Below, piece by piece: positions 1-11,647 of a stretch of DNA of 64,000 nt. How positions within the stretch are numbered: the first letter of the stretch is position 1; every line of letters starts with the position of its first letter. The stretch lies in assembly GCA_008933995.1 (NCBI GenBank), contig WARS01000012.1, positions 1,364,001-1,428,000 on the forward strand. Reading direction: 5' to 3'. Origin of the DNA: Datnioides undecimradiatus. Its lineage: Eukaryota > Chordata > Actinopteri > Lobotiformes > Datnioididae. The notes under the pieces are model-generated. The model did no database searches and was not told the origin of the DNA. It saw only the letters and a list, made by a program, of their open reading frames with translations. Made by a program: the position numbers and the translations under genes.

Positions 1-65
1 TTATTTGAATATGTATGTTATTTTATATTAGCAGATTTTTTAATTTATGGTTTTCGGGGTGGCTG

Positions 66-73
66 TGACGTCA
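66..73. promoter_or_regulatory. perfect CRE palindrome upstream of scd
   Basis: The 8-bp palindrome TGACGTCA is the consensus site for CREB/ATF factors. It lies about 290 bp upstream of the CCAAT boxes of the scd promoter and about 780 bp upstream of the scd start codon. The match is seen directly; any role in scd control is inference, and a chance match is possible. Confidence 0.35.
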
Positions 74-299
74 CGTCGCAATCGTTTCTGTATTTTCCCA
101 GTGTGGGAGGGTGGGGAGTCAGGACGTGAGGAGGGGGTACTCTGCCACTGGCTTTTTTTGCGTACAGTAAATTGTTTTGTTTCAGTTCCATCTTAAATTT
201 AACAACTCGTCACTCTGTTCTTCCCCATTTTTCATTTCCACTGAACGGAAATACGTTTGATTCAATGCATGTCTAGACAGCAGCAGCTGGTCTCCAGGG

Positions 300-440
300 G
301 AGGTAAATATATGCTACATCTGGCAGGAGAATGAATAAAAGGTGAACAGCAGATAAACCGGCAGCCAATCAGAGTGCGAGGTTGAGGCGGCATTCGAGCG
401 CTGATTGGTCAGTCGCACCTCGAGCTCCAGCTCTTATTGA
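300..440 (+). promoter_or_regulatory. scd: scd proximal promoter with two CCAAT (NF-Y) boxes
   Basis: Two CCAAT boxes lie close together: CCAAT on the plus strand at 365-369 and its inverse ATTGG at 404-408, each inside an extended NF-Y-like core (GCCAATCAG and CTGATTGG). An AGCAGATA motif at 348-355 sits just upstream, resembling the sterol-response half-site that precedes NF-Y in mammalian SCD promoters. Known biology: SCD promoters are driven by SREBP together with NF-Y. The exact transcription start is not visible, and no TATA box was found. Confidence 0.5.
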
Positions 441-824
441 TTCGTTCGCTGCAGATCTGACTATCATTCTCCCTTTTCTGGGTTACTGTAGTTTAGGGTT
501 AAGCGGACCAGATTCATCTCCGTTTAACACCCCTGCTCTTGTTTCTGCTCGTCCACCGGTCTTTGGTGAGTTATTTACCAGCCATGTATTTGTTCTACAG
601 GTGTAATATAGTGTTACGCAACGCAGTAAATGTCGTATGTCAGCTAGAAGTCAGCATCTTCGTTATACCACCATCCACTGGCTCACCGGCGGCGACTGCT
701 AGCTTAGCCAGCTAGCGTAAAAATAATTAACATTCACCCCGCGAAGGTGTTTTAGCCTCCGGGAGGTTTGCTAGTCGCGAAAACTGCGATGGTGACTGAT
801 TTCTCCCATTTTTTTGCCGCTCAG
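440..824 (+). other. scd: scd 5' UTR exon and first intron (predicted)
   Basis: A strong donor (GTGAGT at 566-571) and a strong acceptor (pyrimidine-rich tract ending in CAG at 822-824) flank a 259-bp candidate intron. This would join a non-coding leader exon, starting somewhere near 440, to the exon whose ATG is at 848. The splice signals are seen; the left edge of the leader exon is a guess. Mammalian SCD puts its first codons in exon 1, so a fully non-coding first exon would be a small difference. Confidence 0.45.
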
Positions 825-847
825 AGCATCAACCAGCCGCTGCCACG

Positions 848-3800
848 ATGACGGAGGCGGAGGCGTTAGAGAAGAAGCAGCACAAGTCCAGCAACGGGAA
901 TGTTCTTCCAGACACCAACAGAGAAGACGCGTTTGATCACACGTACAAAGAGAAAGAGGGCCCCAAACCTGCGATGATAATCGTTTGGAAAAATGTCATT
1001 TTGATGTCTCTATTGCACATAAGTGCCGTGTACGCGTTGTTCCTCATCCCTTCTGCATCTCCTTTGACCTTGCTTTGGTGTAAGTAAAAACAAAATATGC
1101 TACCCTTTACAGTATTTCTGCACGGGAATTATTGGCCTTTTGGCCTTATCTGTAATGTATTTTAGCGACTTCACAGCTGTTATGTCAGCGCCCCGGCCCA
1201 CATTCTCAGCACTGGTGCATGCACAGATCTGTACATGATCCTCCCAGTAGCCTAGATGTTGTGGGATTATAGATCAGACTCATATCATCAGAGATTTAAT
1301 GTCACAGCATGCAGCAAAAGCTGCAAAACAGTGTATTCTTGTCAGGAAAATAACTCGTGTTCCCCAACAGAGGCCAGTTATCATGTTTTTAATTAAGTAC
1401 AGTGACAGTAGAGGAGGAAAACATACAAAGGAAGGATAACCATTTAATTATATAAACTGCATGGTAATTTATTACATTTCATTTGAATTTATTTGTATTT
1501 CCCATGGATCAAAAGCACAAAGATCCAAACAGATTTTAGTGCATCCCGTCTTACTGTGTGCAATCATCAAATGGTTTTATCCACCCAGTCATCATCTGAT
1601 ATGATGTAATTACATGACCCAGAGAGTGTCACAGTTCTGTAGCAAGCATTTTCTTCCTTCATGGTTATTAAATCTTTTGTGAAACAAGTGGACTGGTACA
1701 GACCAGCTCAGTCACTGGGTAGTTTTACTAATATCCATATAATTAACTGTATTTTGATTTTATTTTTTTTTTGGAGATTGCAAAAATTGTACCTTTATTG
1801 ATATAGAAACAAATGCTACAGTACATTAATAATTAATAACATAGGAAAATAGCTTGTTATATATTGCTCCCCAGTCTAAAGTGTGCAGAAACTCTCTAAT
1901 GCATAAACATTGCAATGTGAAGTATTGTAATGTGAAGCGCTTATGGCAGGAGAAGATGAATAGAAAGTGGTCAAACTAATTTGTTGATGCATTTCTTTCC
2001 ACAGCCGCACTTTGTTTTTTGATAAGTGCTTTAGGAGTTACTGCAGGAGCTCATCGCCTGTGGAGTCATAGATCCTACAAGGCCTCATTACCTCTAAGGA
2101 TCTTTCTCGGTGTTGCTAACTCCATGGCTTTTCAGGTACCTAAAAAAGACACATCAGACTCTGATCCTCAGTCACACAGGTGCACACTTAAAGCTGTGCT
2201 AATAGCAGTTTTCATTACTGTATAAGTACCATGTTGTGTCCACAGTGTATGTAATCTCTGTCTTAACCACACAGAATGATATCTTTGAATGGGCTCGAGA
2301 CCACAGGGTTCACCACAAATATTCAGAGACAGACGCTGACCCTCACAACGCCGTTCGGGGCTTCTTCTTCGCTCACATTGGCTGGCTGTTGGTTCGCAAA
2401 CATCCCGACGTCATTGAGAAAGGAAGCAAGCTGGAGCTCAGCGACCTCCGGGCTGACAAAGTTGTAATGTTTCAAAGGAAGTAAGTGGCGTCAGTCAGTT
2501 GGTGATTTTATACGTAAGCTACCAGTTAAATATCAGCCTGGAAGGATTTACTCTTTTTAAAAAAAAGTGCACTTTACTCCTTTGGCAGGGAGTGTGGTCA
2601 GTAAAAAAGAACAATTGCATTTCATAACTTTACTTCCTGTATCATTCCTATATCAGATACAAATAAAGAGCAAAGAAAGTTAAATGTGAAGTCTTCTACC
2701 CACTGCAATTAACCTACCACTGCTGCTGAGTTATGTGGATAGTACAGGCTCTATTATCATTCAGTCATTCTGGTCGGACAGGGTGACAATTACCAACATG
2801 CTATTTATGCATGTTCAGATTGACTCAAGGTTAGCCTCTGTGAAAACGGTGTCATTTGGAGCAAAGTTGGAGCGTGAACAATCCCGTGTTTAACAAGCAG
2901 AGCATTTGTGTGTTTAATGTCCATGTTGCGCTGAGTAAATAGCTCCATTCTTTCTGCTCACCCCGCCCGCTCCTCGACAGGTATTACAAGCCGTCTGTGC
3001 TGCTCATGTGCTTCTTCGTCCCCATGTTCATGCCTTGGTACCTATGGGGGGAGTCTCTGTGGGTGGGGTACTTCATCCCAGCTCTGCTGAGGTACACCTT
3101 GGTGCTGAATGCCTCCTGGCTGGTCAACAGCGCGGCTCACATGTGGGGAAACAGGCCCTATGACAAGAACATCAACCCCAGGGAGAACAAGTTTGTCACG
3201 CTCAGTGCTATAGGTATGAAAAACACATGCATGTGTTCTCTCATTGTGACAAAAGAGAAAGTGAAGAGAAAACTGAAACACACCTTAAATCAGACCCAAA
3301 CGTGAACTGCTGCAGCGATGATGAGCATCCGATGCATATTTTAAATGCATCTGGATATGCTAGTGGATGTTTTAGATGACACCCAGTTCTTCCAGTTTCT
3401 CACTAGGTGAACGGACCGAACGCATTTTTCAGACGTTCGTGTTTTTATAAGCGCTTCGCCGGTTCAGCTAGCTGACTCGTCCCGCAAACGACTGTGTGAA
3501 AACACTACCTCAATGGCTCATTTGCTCATTTTGTAGTGATAGTGTATTGTAGAAAGTCTGGGTGTCACATGAGCCTGCAGCTCCAAACGCGGCCACTACA
3601 CCAAATTCAAGTCAACGCTGAACAAATGAGTCCTGTTTGCTGTGTTTGAATGAAACCCTATTGTAGGTTTCTCCAGTAGTTTGCTAGAATTAACTCTTGC
3701 ACCAACCTTGCAACATGATTTGATGTTTCTAGCCAAAACAATAAATGGCGACCATTGCATATCAAAAACAAAGTCTGCTAACTGACAACACAACCTCTTT

Positions 3801-4190
3801 TGTGTACTAAACTTCATACAATACAAAAACTCATTATTAATGTGACATGTTACTTGTTAAGAAGACCTTACTGAATCCAGATGTCTAGTCAACATCAGGC
3901 AGCTGTGCAGAGTCTGATACACATCATTTCCTGTTATCTGATTTCTGTTTTTCATATGATTTGTTGACCACTGTTTCTTGTGCCTCGCAGGTGAGGGATT
4001 CCACAACTATCACCACTCTTTTCCATATGACTATGCAACCAGCGAGTTTGGCTGCAAGTTGAACCTTACCACTTGTTTCATCGACCTCATGTGCTACTTG
4101 GGCCTGGCGAAGGACCGCAAGAGAGTGTCCCACGAGCTGGTCCTGGCTCGAGCGCAGCGCACTGGAGACGGAAGCCACAGGAGTGGCTAA
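848..4190 (+). CDS. scd: stearoyl-CoA desaturase (acyl-CoA delta-9 desaturase)
   Basis: Coding exons are 848-1079, 2005-2135, 2275-2480, 2981-3213 and 3991-4190. They total 1002 bp, encode 333 aa, and every junction is GT-AG and in frame. The family enzyme is a four-pass ER membrane protein with a diiron centre. It introduces the delta-9 double bond into stearoyl- and palmitoyl-CoA using O2 and electrons from cytochrome b5. All metal-ligand motifs are visible: HRLWSH (residues 94-99), HRVHH (131-135), NSAAH (239-243) and HNYHH (272-276). Hydrophobic stretches fit the membrane segments, for example about residues 50-75. The length matches vertebrate SCDs (about 330-360 aa). The ATG at 848 lies in a good context (CCACGATGA) and begins the usual charged N-terminus. 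Teleosts often have two scd paralogues; synteny with sec31b and ndufb8 supports the mammalian SCD orthologue. The gene appears intact. Confidence 0.97.
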
Positions 4191-6345
4191 GATTGTAGAA
4201 TTGTGGTCAGCTTCAAGGCAAAACAACTGAGAAGAGGAAGCTTCACAGTCCTTTGACAGCTATACATTTCTCATCCTCTGAGGATAAAAGTCAGCTTCAT
4301 GAGGGCCTTGACCACATTTTGCTTGTTTTTGTGGTTTTTGTAGCTGTAACTAAACAAATTTGTTCAAGATGGTTAACAAACACATTTTGCTAAGCTCTTG
4401 GCCTCAGTTTCTATTGTTCATTCAGGCCAAGGTCTTGCAAAGATGTTTTAGATTTGAAGTAGATAACATTTTAAAAGTCAACTTCATTCTCCGCTGTTTT
4501 GCCACTTTGGTGTGCATCCTTCATGCAAAGTCATGTAGCCGATCATTTTTATGTAAGTATTACTCAACTATTAATCAAAGTAGACAGGAAGAGGTGCACT
4601 GAAATATGGAGTAACAGGAATTGTTGCCTTTTATTGCAGTTTACAGCAGGTTTTTACAGTTCTGATACAAATTCTCGTTTTGAGCGCTCAAAGATCAGAA
4701 AAAAAAGGGATGAGAGTTTGATTTGTTTAAAAAGAAAAAACAAGTAGCTGGCTTTAATGAAATAAGGCACATGATGTAAGAGTGAGGGAACCCAGACCAT
4801 CTTAAAACCTGAATACTGACAGCCGGTATTGCCAAAAAAAAATGTGTGGAAACCAAGTGATGCGGTGCGTGTTGCTGTGTGTAACCTGGTTTTCTTCCAA
4901 CCAAAGGCTTTTAACACACACTGTACATCATGTGTGTGTTACAATTAGATCGAGCTTTCCCAAGACAGTGCGAGGGGACACACTTATCATGAAATTAAAA
5001 ACTGCCATTCAATATTAACAGAAGGTGATAAACGTCATTTTGCAACGTCCAATTGACTTTTTTGCATTTTTAACGAAGGCATCATGGTGCCAACTGTCGA
5101 CATATTTCCAGCCATCTCAGTGGCCCTCTAGAGCACACGAAGTCGATATTGCTTCTTCACTCAACATCATTGTGGAAGTTTTTTAACATTGTGGCATCCG
5201 TGGCTTCGCTTCCTCTTGAGATTTTACCCAACGTGTCCCCCCTTTTGTCCCGAAACATCTAGCGCAGAGGTCTCATTGGTTGACGTAGCAGCCAGTCATG
5301 TGACAGTTCTGGTGTTACAAAACAATATGCCACCCGTGCATGATGATTTACTGTAGTAGGTGTTGTAGTGAGGTGTTTTCGTCGGTGACTCTAATGGCGG
5401 AGCTGTGTCTGTTTTTGTAATGTGCTGTGGAGCCGCATCGCTTTTGGATCATCAGAACTGTTGCCGTGGTGATTTCTGAGACAGGGTCTGGTTTTCCTTT
5501 GATGTCCTACAAAGCTGATTGTCATTGCAAAATTTCAGGTGCATTGATGTTTATGTTCATCCTCAATTCTGGTGTGTGGAATGCTTATATTATCTTATTT
5601 ATGTATTTATTTTGTTTTATTATTTCCTTATTGACTTAAAAAAGAGAGTTCGAGCCCGAAGCAGCTTTTTCTGCATTCCGATATTTGGCAGATAGTCTTT
5701 AAAAAAGATAATTGTGATATCTCAAATTGGAGCACCTGTTTGTTTTTTTTCCCCAAGAATCAGGATACAACCTAATGCCTTATGACTCGCATCCATTCCT
5801 GATCTTCTTCACGTCCTGTCAGTTCAGACAAAAAGTTTCAAGCACCACAAAACAAATCAGACCGAGGTCCATGTTTACAGGCTGAGGCACCGGGTGGAGC
5901 ATTGTTTTTATTCTGAAACCACATGAGAATTTAATTTAGGCAGAAGGTAGCATGACAGCATTAAAGCACTGCAAATGCAAACAGAGGACAAGAGGCTTAT
6001 CTTCAAAGAATCGGATACAAACTCGACGTCTGGTGCAAATGTTCAGTCGCGAGGATTTAACTTGCAAATTACAGGCCGCGACGGACGTGCCATCTAGTTT
6101 TAATCCATCTCGGCATCTCAGAATGAAAACTTCCAAACGAGCGGTGCTCTCACGAGGAATCCCTGGAGCACGTCACCAAACTTGACAACGTATCACAAGC
6201 CATGCAAACAAGTCCTGCTGCCCAGAGCGCCAAAATCAACACAGTTCTTATAAAAGGGGGAGGATCAAAAGGTTGTCACTCTGAATGACTACATCAAATC
6301 TCAACTGTATTCTATTCTGAAATAAAATTCACAATATTTTCAATA
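4191..6345 (+). other. scd: scd 3' untranslated region with poly(A) signal
   Basis: No convincing coding sequence follows the scd stop. The clearest AATAAA on this strand after a long AT-rich tract is at 6321-6326, implying a 3' UTR of about 2.1 kb. Long 3' UTRs are usual for vertebrate SCD mRNAs. Short open frames here (such as 5427-5639 and 5952-6185) have no domain or splice support and are treated as chance. Earlier polyadenylation is possible. Confidence 0.5.
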
Positions 6346-7239
6346 CACTCGTAATTCAACACAGTTGTTGCTCTTCTTTTTTTGTTCACTGAGTCTGTTT
6401 TCAATATAAAATCTGGAAATAGCTTAGCACTTCTCTATCCACGCCAGGTTGTTATGTTTTCCTGTGCAGCTCCTTTTAAATGTGTTGTGGCATAAATTTA
6501 AACACTGCTCCGCCATCTGGACTTCGTTTGCAGCGTCACGATTCTTCAGCGTCAGGGTCTTTTTTTTTTATGTGAGCTGCCGTGGCAGGTGCGTTGGAAG
6601 TGAAACAGATGATCCAGCTGCTGCAGGCCCAGTTCAGCTATTACAGCAGCAAACGCTTCATCTGCAGGAAGCATTAAGCCCTGATTCAGACCCGGGCCAG
6701 AGTGCGTTTGAAATGATGAACAGGGCTGGGTTCAGTCATCATCATTATACAGTATCTGAGAAGAAGGCCTGCTCTCCTCTGGCTGAATCTGACCCCACAT
6801 GCATCGTTGGCATTGGCTGAATATCTTTATTTAAGTATAGTTTAATTAGCATGGATACTTTTAAAGCGAAGGTAGCTAAAAACAATACTTCACTGAATTT
6901 TAAGTGTAATCAAAGTGTTATCAGCCAAATGTACTTGGAGTATCACAGATGAAGTACATGCTACAGGTTCAAAATGACATTTACATATTACTGAGTTATT
7001 AATATTGGTTCATTAACATGTAAATAACATTTAAATGGTGCAGGTAGATGATATAAACTGAACATTTTGTGGGTTTTGGAGTGTGATCTTGGAAACTGCG
7101 ATGGACAGGCATCTAATAGACCATATTAACAGTCAGTTGCACGCCTGATTTACCAGATCACCTCATGTTTTGCATATATAATTTGTAAAGTTTGACGTAA
7201 AGCCGTGAAGCAACTAGTTATATTTGCTTTCACATAGAT
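6346..7239. other. intergenic DNA after scd
   Basis: AT-rich sequence with no gene recognised. A short CAG/CTG-rich stretch at about 6590-6680 has two overlapping open frames preceded by a splice-like CAG. It was not accepted as an exon because no family is recognisable and no partner exon was found. Confidence 0.4.
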
Positions 7240-7385
7240 GTAGTGTAGTAAAAAGTACAGTTTCTTTCTGAAATGTGGTGGAATTAAAGTATAAGTCAAC
7301 ATAAAATGAAAGCAGAAGTGCCTAAAGTATGCATGTACTTAGGTATGGTAGTTGAGTAGATGTACTTAGTTACTTTCTACCACAG
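7240..7385. mobile_element. hAT-like MITE, degraded copy
   Basis: This stretch aligns by eye with the element at 27944-28071. Both begin with tagtg/cagtggtg followed by 'taaaaagtac', both contain 'ctgaaat-tggtggaatt-aaagta'-type sequence, and both end with 'ttgagtaaatgtac..agttacttt..ccac'-type sequence. The ends are imperfect inverted repeats of one another. Non-autonomous elements of this kind are very common between percomorph genes. There is no coding capacity. Confidence 0.5.
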
Positions 7386-7715
7386 CTAAACCTTTAACAC
7401 CACGCTCATTTTTTGAAATTGCATTAAAATGTACTTTTTATTCCGTGACTTTTATCTGACTTAGTTCATTTTCAATTCTAAACGTATGAACAGCTCATGA
7501 AATATTTGAAATATCTCAGTTTTGTTTTTACATCATGAAAATTCTGCTTATTTATTGATCCGTAACTTAAAATATGAACAATTAAGAAGTAATTTATCAC
7601 TAGTGCAAGTGTTACTACTTTTTAAATGTAGAATCTTTAGTTGTAGTGTTGTTTTTAATTTTTGCTAAATTTGCCAAAGTAAATGACTGAATACCTCTCC
7701 CACACCTGTTTTGTA

Positions 7716-7732
7716 TGTGTGTGTGTGTGTGT
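7716..7732. repeat. (TG)n microsatellite
   Basis: About eight uninterrupted TG units in AT-rich intergenic DNA. Such dinucleotide runs are common in fish genomes. No gene is attached. Confidence 0.8.
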
Positions 7733-8399
7733 ACGCATGTGATAGATAACAAGCTGCAGCTCTGTGGTAATAATCCAACTGGGACTTGTCCGGGTGTTCC
7801 TGTTCCCTAGGCTAGGCTTTGCCTTCTGCACTCTACAAAACACTGAGACGTAAATTGACTCAGTGTTAGTGACCCAGTGTTTGTTTTATTTGTATGCATT
7901 ATTTTATGCTTTATAATTATTTTGTTACGAGGTCAAAACAACCCTTCTGCTGGGGGAGCTCTTCATTAGCGCTGGGTAAAATGAGCACAGTATTGCATCA
8001 GTTCTTTAACCACAGGTGTGGGTTTAACCCAGTGTTTTTTAGTGTGTGAGGAGCTCAACATATCTCCTGTGCTGCAGACATAACTGTCCAAGTCAAATAT
8101 ATCCCAACTATTTAATGCTGCCGTTATTTGCTCTTGCTGCAAAGGGGAAAGCACTCTGAATATGTGTTACATGGTTAACGCAGGCCAGAGAGGAATGTAG
8201 GACTGATGTGCTGACCGGAGACCAGTTTATATTACATCAGGCTTTTTCTGAGAGCAAACATGTGGTTTGCTTCCAAAATGCCATGTTTGATGAGCAGTTC
8301 TGAAACAACTGACCAACTATTCAGCTTGTTGCTATTTATAAAGCAAAAAAAAAAGGACAATTTATCAGACTAAACATCTTAATTGACAATGAACATGGC

Positions 8400-9030
8400 A
8401 GTTGCAGCCTTTAGAAGTCAGATCCTTTACTAAAATAAAAGTAGTAATACCACACAGTGTAATAGGAAGTACTCCTTCTGCAGTGGCTGGCAGAGGTGGA
8501 GCTAATTTTAACTACATCACATGATTTTGGCAGCCTTAACAATGCCACTGCATCTTATTAACTTCAGCACAAAAGTACAACCGTACAAGTACCAGCGCAA
8601 GTTGTACTGTACGGTACTTAACTCAGTGTACATAGCTACATTCCTGTTACACACACACTCTTCACTTTATTTCGTTCAGTCAGTGTTAAAGTAAAAGCAG
8701 CAATACCACACTGCATAAATACTCTGTTACATGTAAAATTAAGTGAAAGTAAGAATTTCAAAATACACTTAAAGTACCAAAAGTAAAAGTACTCATCAAG
8801 GAGAATGTCCCAAAGTTAGATTATTATACGTCACATTATTAGATTAGAATTATTGATGCATTTATTGGTGATTATCACTGTAAAATTCATTTTAACTTTA
8901 CTGCTGAAGTTTAAAAAACATATTTGACCATAAATGTGCTGGAGTAAAGGGAAAAAGCAGCGCACATGGCATGTGCTGAAGAAAAGTACAAGTACTTGTG
9001 TAAAAGTACTTATAACCTTCCACCCGAGGC
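8400..9030. mobile_element. degraded 'AAAGTAC-rich' dispersed repeat block
   Basis: The block contains two similar sub-copies, around 8435-8470 and 8690-8730, sharing 'aaaagtag/cagtaataccacac' followed by 'tgtaa/tgcataaat'. It has repeated AAAGTAC and AAGTACTT words up to 9010. This word use matches the MITE-like elements at 7240 and 27944, suggesting a larger relative or nested insertions. Ends and target-site duplications could not be fixed by eye. No transposase frame is present. Confidence 0.45.
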
Positions 9031-9239
9031 CAAGGTTACGTGTCTTCTGGCAAGATGACACATCCATAAACTCCGGTGTCCCATGTAGGGAGAGTACAGC
9101 GTGACTCAGGGAGCTTCCGTGGTGTGATGTGTGGTAAAGTTGCATTATATCAACATCACCCCAGACTGTCACGCCGGAGGTTACTGCAGTTCAGAACCCC
9201 CCCAAAAACATACACGCCACGCTGCTCACAGCGTCTGAC

Positions 9240-9300
9240 TGGCACCGGCCAATCAGCGGCGAGTTCCTGACTTATGATCCTTCTGAACCAATGGCGAAAA
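9240..9300. promoter_or_regulatory. CCAAT-rich, promoter-like patch
   Basis: Two plus-strand CCAAT boxes occur within 45 bp (about 9250 and 9289), in locally GC-rich sequence (GGCCAATCAGCGGCG and GAACCAATGGCG) inside an otherwise AT-rich gap. This resembles an NF-Y-driven promoter. The candidate minus-strand exon at 9503-9593 is nearby, but the patch would lie downstream of it, so the two need not belong together. Confidence 0.3.
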
Positions 9301-9502
9301 GGCGGGTGAACCACCTGTGCCAGCTTGCAAACTGCCATTTCACTGCCTCGGGATTTGGCAGTGAATGAAATGTAACGCCCCTCGAAGTGTACAGTGTCTG
9401 AGGAAAAAGAAAAAGAGTAAAAAAAAATAAAAAAATAAAAAATGCATTCAGGTCCTTTGGGGGGAAGTTGGAAAACTGAACAGCTGCTACAGTATCGCTT
9501 AC

Positions 9503-9593
9503 CTGCGGTGGGGATGATGAAAACTGTGATAAGTGAAAGTACGCACAGCACCGACGAGATGAAGCACACGCATGGTGTTAAACAGAGAGCCAT
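9503..9593 (-). CDS. possible first coding exon with a signal-peptide-like sequence
   Basis: On the minus strand an ATG at 9593 opens 30 codons rich in Leu, Val, Ile, Phe and Cys (MALCLTPCVC..., ending in FIIPTA), then meets a strong donor GCAG|GTAAGC at 9502-9501. The product looks like a signal peptide or membrane anchor. No downstream exon could be found on this strand between here and the scd 3' end, and no family is recognised. It may be a real orphan exon or chance. In human, WNT8B sits in this interval but on the plus strand, and this sequence does not resemble a Wnt N-terminus. Confidence 0.2.
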
Positions 9594-10359
9594 CTACTGT
9601 TCAAAGTGGCAACTGCAAAATAAAACATCACAGTTACAGTGAACTGGATTTTAGTTTGATGCATTCATGTGTCTAACAAAAAAACGTTTTTTTAAACACT
9701 TCCTATGTTGCTGGGTGGTTTAAGCCTTATCAAATAAAAACCTGCTTTATATACTTTAGGTAAAGTACTTACAGTATCTGCATCTGCAAGTCATCTGTTT
9801 CACTTTAACTTCACATATCAGCTCATGTTACATGTGTAAACGTCTTTGTGCTCTCTGGATCTGAGCAGTGCAGTGACTGGTGATGTTGCCAAAGGTCTTA
9901 TCGGGTGAATTAGCTTCATATTTATGAAATAGTCACATACAAAAATGAAATGAAATGGGCAGGTAAAACAAAACTGTTTAAATTTGTAAAAAATTTTGAA
10001 AATTGGATTACTCCTGGCCAGTTTGTGGAAAATTCATTTGACTAATAATGACTATTTTTCCCCAGCATGGCACATTTTAGTGTTTAATTCATTATAAAAG
10101 GTCATTGCCATCTAGTGTTCTAAGAGATAACATATTTGTACTGATTAATAATGTGGTCAAAGCTTACTCATTTTCTAATAAGCTAAAAACAGTAGTAATT
10201 TTGAACTTGGCGTCCCAAAAGTACTGCTTGTCACTGACTAATAACTAATTTATAACACAGTAATAAACTGTTGGAACCAGAAATAAACTCATTAACGGGC
10301 ATCAAGTGAGATAAAATCAGTTATGTGTACGACTGAAGAAATAAATCAAGTCTCAAAAC
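9594..10359. other. intergenic DNA upstream of the scd-sec31b convergence
   Basis: AT-rich, with nothing recognisable in it. It separates the candidate exon at 9503-9593 from the polyadenylation end of sec31b. scd and sec31b point towards each other, so the whole gap lies between two gene ends. Confidence 0.5.
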
Positions 10360-10789
10360 CTTTGAAGTGAATCTTTATTTGAAAAAAGATACCGCAATGA
10401 GTAAAGTAAGCAACATGGATTGTATAAATATCTGTGCAACCAAAATGAGCACACGGAGGCACTTTACTGCCTTCTGCTGCCATGATAAACCAAACTATCC
10501 AGCTTTATGTCCAGCTACAAAACCTCTAAATGTCATGTTTTCATTTGTCAGTTCATTGAAGTTGGTGTCGCCGTATGATCTAATCTAACACAAATGTTTA
10601 AAAACTGACGTTCAGAGTAAGAAAAGGGGTAAGATGTAGCCGGAGCGGAGAGACGAGTGGAGGGTGCTGCGTGGTTATCAGTTCAGTCGCAGTTGTAACT
10701 TAAATGGATGTAAGTTGTGTTTATGAGCTGCCATGTGAACTCAGCAGTAAGGGAAGGGGTTAACGTGAGGAGACATGCGCACTGATGCC

Positions 10790-10806
10790 AAAAAAAAAAA
10801 AAAAAA
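10790..10806. repeat. poly(A) homopolymer run
   Basis: Seventeen consecutive A on the plus strand, inside the predicted sec31b 3' UTR, where the mRNA would carry poly(U). Its length is likely to vary between individuals and to be error-prone in assemblies. Confidence 0.8.
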
Positions 10807-10934
10807 GATTCAGTCATTCGCACAGGCCAACGGGAAATAACAGTGTTAATGGGGTTAATTTAACACAAAGAGAGAAGAAAAGGAAATTAAATGCAACTTG
10901 ACAATCTCGGTCTTCTGCAGTGCTTTGGGCCAAA

Positions 10935-10946
10935 CCCCCCCCCCCC
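10935..10946. repeat. poly(C) homopolymer run
   Basis: Twelve consecutive C on the plus strand, poly(G) in the predicted sec31b mRNA. Simple sequence with no further function visible. Confidence 0.8.
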
Positions 10947-11647
10947 ACGGCACCGTTAACTGGACACAATCTGTTACAGCAGGTGAAGAGAACAATCAGT
11001 ATTTACGTTACAGTGTTTCCAAAATGCTCTTGATGCTTGTTGTGAAAGGACAGACAACAAAAAGAAGATGAGCGTCAGTCCGTTTCTCCCTCGTACAAAC
11101 TACATCGACAGGATAGACAGTAAGTGCAACCCAGATTTTATTCTCACGATTTCCACCCCTACAGGAAGCGTAGGAGTTGTCGTCCCAGATGTTTTGTTTC
11201 TGCAGTTGGAGCGCCGCATGGATCAACAACGTGCTGCCGACTGCCGAGCTGAGGAAAAAATACGCACGTGTGTCGTGGACGATGAAAATGCACCTACTTG
11301 TACAAACGCCGCCTTGATTCAAACTTTGCACCGCTTGCTTCATATATTACATCAACGGTTGAATTTACACAGAATCACAACTTCCAGAGTACATTCATCT
11401 TATCGTAAAATCACCACAGCAACATTTGACAAATCTCCACAAAAATCCACCATCGCCGGCCCAAATCAGCCGAGTCCTCCGGGGAGGAGCCGCGCATGGA
11501 GTGATGAAGACCACAATCTGCAATATCATAGGTAATTATTGTCATTATCAAAGCACGTCATCAGGTCAAATAAAGAAAAAAGAAATAAATACATATATAA
11601 CAATATGATAACACTGAAGTGTGGTTTGGTGGCGTGCCCCCTTGCGG

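Larger units (their letters stand above)
10360..11647 (-). other. sec31b: sec31b 3' untranslated region (predicted)
   Basis: Read on the minus strand, about 1.3 kb follows the sec31b stop before an AATAAA (plus-strand TTTATT at 10374-10379). The stretch contains a poly-A run on the plus strand at 10790-10806 and a run of 12 C at 10935-10946. Open frames here (11068-11535 plus, 11008-11343 minus) have no recognisable domain and are taken as chance. The exact 3' end is inferred from the signal only. Confidence 0.45.

Noticed and set aside
6591..6677. Possible terminal exon after scd (28 codons, QMIQLLQAQFSYYSSK... then a stop)
   Set aside because: The preceding CAG has a poor pyrimidine tract, a second frame is equally open, the composition is CAG/CTG-rich, and no upstream exon or protein family was recognised.
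11068..11535. 155-codon open frame on the plus strand
   Set aside because: It is antisense to the predicted sec31b 3' UTR and has no domain, splice sites or recognisable composition.
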